Shown here: positions 61,629-64,000 of the stretch, one piece after another
Layout: each line of letters begins with the position of its first letter
Position numbering within the stretch: the stretch's first letter is position 1
NCBI RefSeq assembly: GCF_003323745.1
Contig: NZ_QOIL01000010.1
Location: 165,934 to 229,933, forward strand
Length of the DNA stretch: 64,000 nucleotides
Direction of reading: 5' to 3'
DNA from: Sphaerisporangium album
GTDB lineage: Bacteria; Actinomycetota; Actinomycetes; Streptosporangiales; Streptosporangiaceae
The notes under the pieces: model-generated
Databases searched by the model: none
What the model was told of the DNA's origin: nothing
The model's input: the letters and a program-made list of their open reading frames with translations, nothing else
Made by a program: the position numbers and the translations under genes

Positions 61629-63113
61629 GTGACGGAGCAAGGCGTGGGGGTGGTGCGCCCGCTCCCCGGCGACGGGCTGATCGCCCATATGGGCGGCCTG
61701 CTGCTGGTGTGCGACGCGGCCGACGCCGTGGCCGACGACCTGGTGGCGGCGGTGCGCGAGACCGCGGCCGCGGGAGGGGACGGCCGGGCGCTCGCCCGGC
61801 GCGCCGCCCAGGTCCTGGCGCGGACGATGACGGCCGAGCCGATCGCCTGCGCCGTCGCCGGCCGCACGGGCGGCGGCATCGCGGTGCTGGTCTCCGGGGA
61901 CGCGCAGGCGTCCATCACCGGGCCGGGCACCGACGTGCACCTGGACGGCAAGAACGCCCTCACCTGGACCGACCGCCTCGTCACCACCCCGGTGACCTCG
62001 GTGGAGCTGCGCCTGCCCGGCGCGGGGCGGCCGCTGCGGCAGAGCAGGCTGGACTCGGGGGTGATCCCCGGCGGCGGCGTCGTCTCCGACCTCGGCGAGG
62101 ACGCGGGCGCGCAGGCAGGCGGGCCCTCCCGCTCGCCGGCCGAGTCCTCCCGTCCCGCGCCGCCGGCCGAGCCGTCCCATGCGGCTCCGGCGGGCGCCGG
62201 CCCGTCCCCGGTGGTCTCCGAGCCCGCGCCGTCCTCCTACGAACCGTCCTTCGAACCCGCGCCCTCCTCCTACGAGCCGTCCTTCGGGTCCGCGGCGCCC
62301 TCCTACGAGCCCTCCTTCGGGGGCGAGCCGTCGGGCCCGCCGTTCGGCCAGGGCCACGGCCCGGCCGAGGGCCCGCCGCCCGTCACGCCCCCGCCGCCGG
62401 TGAACGTCCCGCCGCCTCCGTCCGACCTGTCCGGCCCGCCCCTGCGCGAGTACGAGCAGCCGCCCGCGCTGCTGACCGACCCCGAGATGCCCCACGCGGG
62501 CAGGGGAGGTCACGGCCCGGGCGAGCAGGAGTTCGACCCCTTCCTGCTGCACCCCGAGCCTCCCGGGGAACACGCGGGCGCGCCCGGGTCGATGCTGGAG
62601 CCGACCGAGATGGGCCCGACCCCCGAGCCGCCGAGCCGGCCTATGGTCTACGGCGTCGACTGCCAGAACGACCACTTCAACGACCCGCGCGTCCCCTACT
62701 GCGCGGTGTGCGGCGTCGCCCTGGTGCAGCGCAACCTCGTGCCGTACAAGGGCGAGCGGCCGCCGCTCGGGGTGCTCCTGCTCGACGACGGCGTGGCCCT
62801 GACCCTCGACGCCGACTACCTGCTCGGGCGCGACCCCGACCGGGCGCCCGAGGTGACCTCCGGAGAGGCCCGCCCGGCCCGGGTGACCAGCCCGGACGGC
62901 TCGGTCTCGCGCCGCCACCTGCGGGTGCGGCTCGACGGCTGGGACGTCAACCTGCTCGACCTCGGGTCGGTCAACGGCACGCAGGTCCAGCCGCCCGGCG
63001 ACCCGAACTTCTACGACATCCCGCCGAACGAGCCGGTGCCGATCCTGCCGGGCACCACCGTGCGCATCGGCGTCTCGCGCACCATGCGCTACGACTCCCA
63101 CCGCCAGGCCTGA
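61629..63113 (+). CDS. FHA-domain protein with zinc-ribbon-like motif and YEPSF repeats
   Basis: The 494-residue product has an N-terminal globular domain (about 1-130) of unknown type that resembles part of a PP2C-like fold. A Pro-rich disordered region (about 165-340) follows, with three near-repeats of SYEPSF (203-230). A zinc-ribbon-like motif is at 345-361 (C345, C358, C361). The FHA domain (about 380-486) has R401, S428, H430 and N449, the usual phosphothreonine-binding residues. FHA domains dock to phosphorylated proteins, so a Ser/Thr kinase partner is likely. GTG 61629 has GGGGAGGAG upstream. Confidence 0.78.
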   Translation: MTEQGVGVVRPLPGDGLIAHMGGLLLVCDAADAVADDLVAAVRETAAAGGDGRALARRAAQVLARTMTAEPIACAVAGRTGGGIAVLVSGDAQASITGPGTDVHLDGKNALTWTDRLVTTPVTSVELRLPGAGRPLRQSRLDSGVIPGGGVVSDLGEDAGAQAGGPSRSPAESSRPAPPAEPSHAAPAGAGPSPVVSEPAPSSYEPSFEPAPSSYEPSFGSAAPSYEPSFGGEPSGPPFGQGHGPAEGPPPVTPPPPVNVPPPPSDLSGPPLREYEQPPALLTDPEMPHAGRGGHGPGEQEFDPFLLHPEPPGEHAGAPGSMLEPTEMGPTPEPPSRPMVYGVDCQNDHFNDPRVPYCAVCGVALVQRNLVPYKGERPPLGVLLLDDGVALTLDADYLLGRDPDRAPEVTSGEARPARVTSPDGSVSRRHLRVRLDGWDVNLLDLGSVNGTQVQPPGDPNFYDIPPNEPVPILPGTTVRIGVSRTMRYDSHRQA

Positions 63114-63147
63114 CCGCCCCGGGCACGGCGGGGGCGGTGGACGACGG

Positions 63148-63176
63148 CCGGGCGCGCCTGAGAGGGCCGCGCCCGG
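63148..63176. terminator. bidirectional hairpin between FHA gene and class II aldolase gene
   Basis: Inverted repeat CCGGGCGCG / CGCGCCCGG (9-bp arms, 11-nt loop) lies between the two convergent stop codons. Confidence 0.55.
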
Positions 63177-63178
63177 TC

Positions 63179-63868
63179 CTACCGCCCGTCCTCGCGGGCC
63201 TCCGAGGCGGGGGCGGAGGTGAGACCCCCGCGGGCGCCCTCGCGGGCGCTGAGCGCGGCACGGCCGATCACGCCGATGAGCTCCTCCTCGCTCAGCACGC
63301 GCGGCTCGCCGATCATCTTGGCCTGGACGTAGACCGCGCACAGCCACTCCAGCAGGCGCGCGCCCTCCAGGGCCTGCGCGAGGTCGGCGCCGAGCGCCAC
63401 GGCCCCGTGGTTCTGCATGAGGGCGGCCTGCCGGCCCGTGAGCGCCTCGCGGACGTGCGCGGCCAGCTCGGGGGTGCCGTAGGTCGCGTACGGGGCGACG
63501 CGGACGGCGCCGCCGAGCAGCAGCGCGTTGTAGTGGATCGGCGGCAGCTCGGTCATCGTCGTGGAGACGACCACGGCGTACCGGGAATGGGTGTGCACGA
63601 CGGCCGTGGTGCCGGTGCTCTCGTAGATCGCCAGGTGCATGGGCACCTCGGAGGACGGGGGGTGCGTGCCCTCCACCATCTCGCCCGACAGGTCCAGGAC
63701 CGGGCAGTCCGCGGGGGTCAGCTCGTCCAGGGCGACCCCGCCGGGTGTGACCGCGACCAGGTCGCCTTCGCGCACGCTGATGTTGCCGGACGTGCCGAGC
63801 ACCAGCCCGTCCCCGACCATCCTGCGGCCGGTCTCGCACAGCCGCTCGCGTTCCTCGGCGAGTTTCAT
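63179..63868 (-). CDS. class II aldolase/adducin-family protein (L-fuculose-phosphate aldolase-like)
   Basis: The 229-residue product has GTSGNISVREGD, SSEVPMHLAIYESTG (catalytic Glu), VVHTHSRYAV (zinc His pair) and QNHGAVALGADLAQALEGA (third His). It is a zinc-dependent aldolase of the L-fuculose/L-ribulose-phosphate group. A similar enzyme in 5-deoxy-sugar salvage is an alternative. ATG 63868 overlaps the stop of an upstream gene by 4 nt, so the two are coupled. Its substrate depends on the upstream partner, which is outside the window. Confidence 0.88.
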   Translation of the reverse strand: MKLAEERERLCETGRRMVGDGLVLGTSGNISVREGDLVAVTPGGVALDELTPADCPVLDLSGEMVEGTHPPSSEVPMHLAIYESTGTTAVVHTHSRYAVVVSTTMTELPPIHYNALLLGGAVRVAPYATYGTPELAAHVREALTGRQAALMQNHGAVALGADLAQALEGARLLEWLCAVYVQAKMIGEPRVLSEEELIGVIGRAALSAREGARGGLTSAPASEAREDGR

Positions 63869-64000
63869 ACCGTCCCCGTCCCCGGCCCGGTCCCGGTGCC
63901 CGGCGGGCCGGGCGTGGCGAGGCGGTCCAGCTCGGACGTCATCAGCCGCCGCAGCGTCCCGGGGGAGACGCGGTCGGGGTACAGCAGCCGGTGGGCGCTG
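63865..64000 (-). CDS. unidentified gene, only the C-terminal 44 residues in window
   Basis: Read on the minus strand, the frame ending with TGA at 63867-63865 gives SAHRLLYPDRVSPGTLRRL, then MTSELDRLATPG, and a Gly/Thr/Pro tail. It overlaps the aldolase start by 4 nt, so it is probably the upstream member of the same operon. The visible piece is too short to name a family. Confidence 0.55.
   Translation of the reverse strand, partial: SAHRLLYPDRVSPGTLRRLMTSELDRLATPGPPGTGTGPGTGTV

Overview
The window is a very GC-rich chromosomal segment, mostly packed with protein genes. Mycothiol ligase MshC, a tandem fabG-inhA pair, dodecin, DUF3099, DUF6457, DUF3090 and SCO1664-like genes, frequent GTG and TTG starts and many leaderless-looking promoters all point to an actinomycete. 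I infer a Streptosporangiales-type organism (the general type of Nonomuraea, Actinomadura or Sphaerisporangium), but sequence reading alone cannot fix the genus. No tRNA, rRNA, CRISPR array or insertion sequence was seen.

Positions 1-13.6 kb hold metabolic genes: an M20 peptidase (cut by the window edge), a ThDP decarboxylase-like enzyme, a Nudix hydrolase, an orphan OmpR-type regulator, an exported SnoaL-like protein, a large DyP peroxidase, an RNA ligase RtcB and an amidase. A molybdenum-cofactor run follows (moaA, a mobA-like gene, a DUF6457 gene). Decayed gene fragments lie at 7.2-7.7 kb. At 13.09-13.20 kb the minus strand carries a compact RNA of three hairpins, each with a C5 loop, which looks like the actinobacterial 6C/B11 RNA.

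Positions 13.6-27.6 kb hold dodecin, the TldD/PmbA protease pair, fabG-inhA, a proline-rich surface protein and an aldo-keto reductase. Then comes a conserved actinobacterial block: uppP, a histidine phosphatase, DUF3090, SCO1664-like and mshC. An NRDE-family gene and a membrane pseudokinase sit inside this block.

Positions 27.6-33.8 kb are a gas-vesicle cluster read on the minus strand: two accessory genes, then gvpA, F, G, O, J, L, S and K. A sigma-B-like promoter precedes it. After peptide deformylase, 34.6-44.3 kb is a tightly overlapping nitrate assimilation operon: narK, a molybdopterin nitrate reductase, an FAD/BFD electron-transfer protein, nirB, nirD, a HemD-winged-helix regulator resembling NnaR, and a sirohydrochlorin chelatase-like gene. 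It combines nitrate uptake, both reduction steps, a regulator and one step of siroheme supply.

Positions 44.3-50.3 kb return to the conserved block (PAC2, metH, a HAD phosphatase, a small membrane protein). Positions 51.1-59.1 kb hold a five-gene dipeptide-type ABC importer and a NarL-type two-component system. The window ends with a RecB-like nuclease, an M50 CBS-domain protease, an FHA-domain protein and a class II aldolase with one more partial gene. The nitrate operon depends on molybdenum cofactor (moaA and the mobA-like gene at 11-13 kb) and on siroheme, which links two separate parts of the window.
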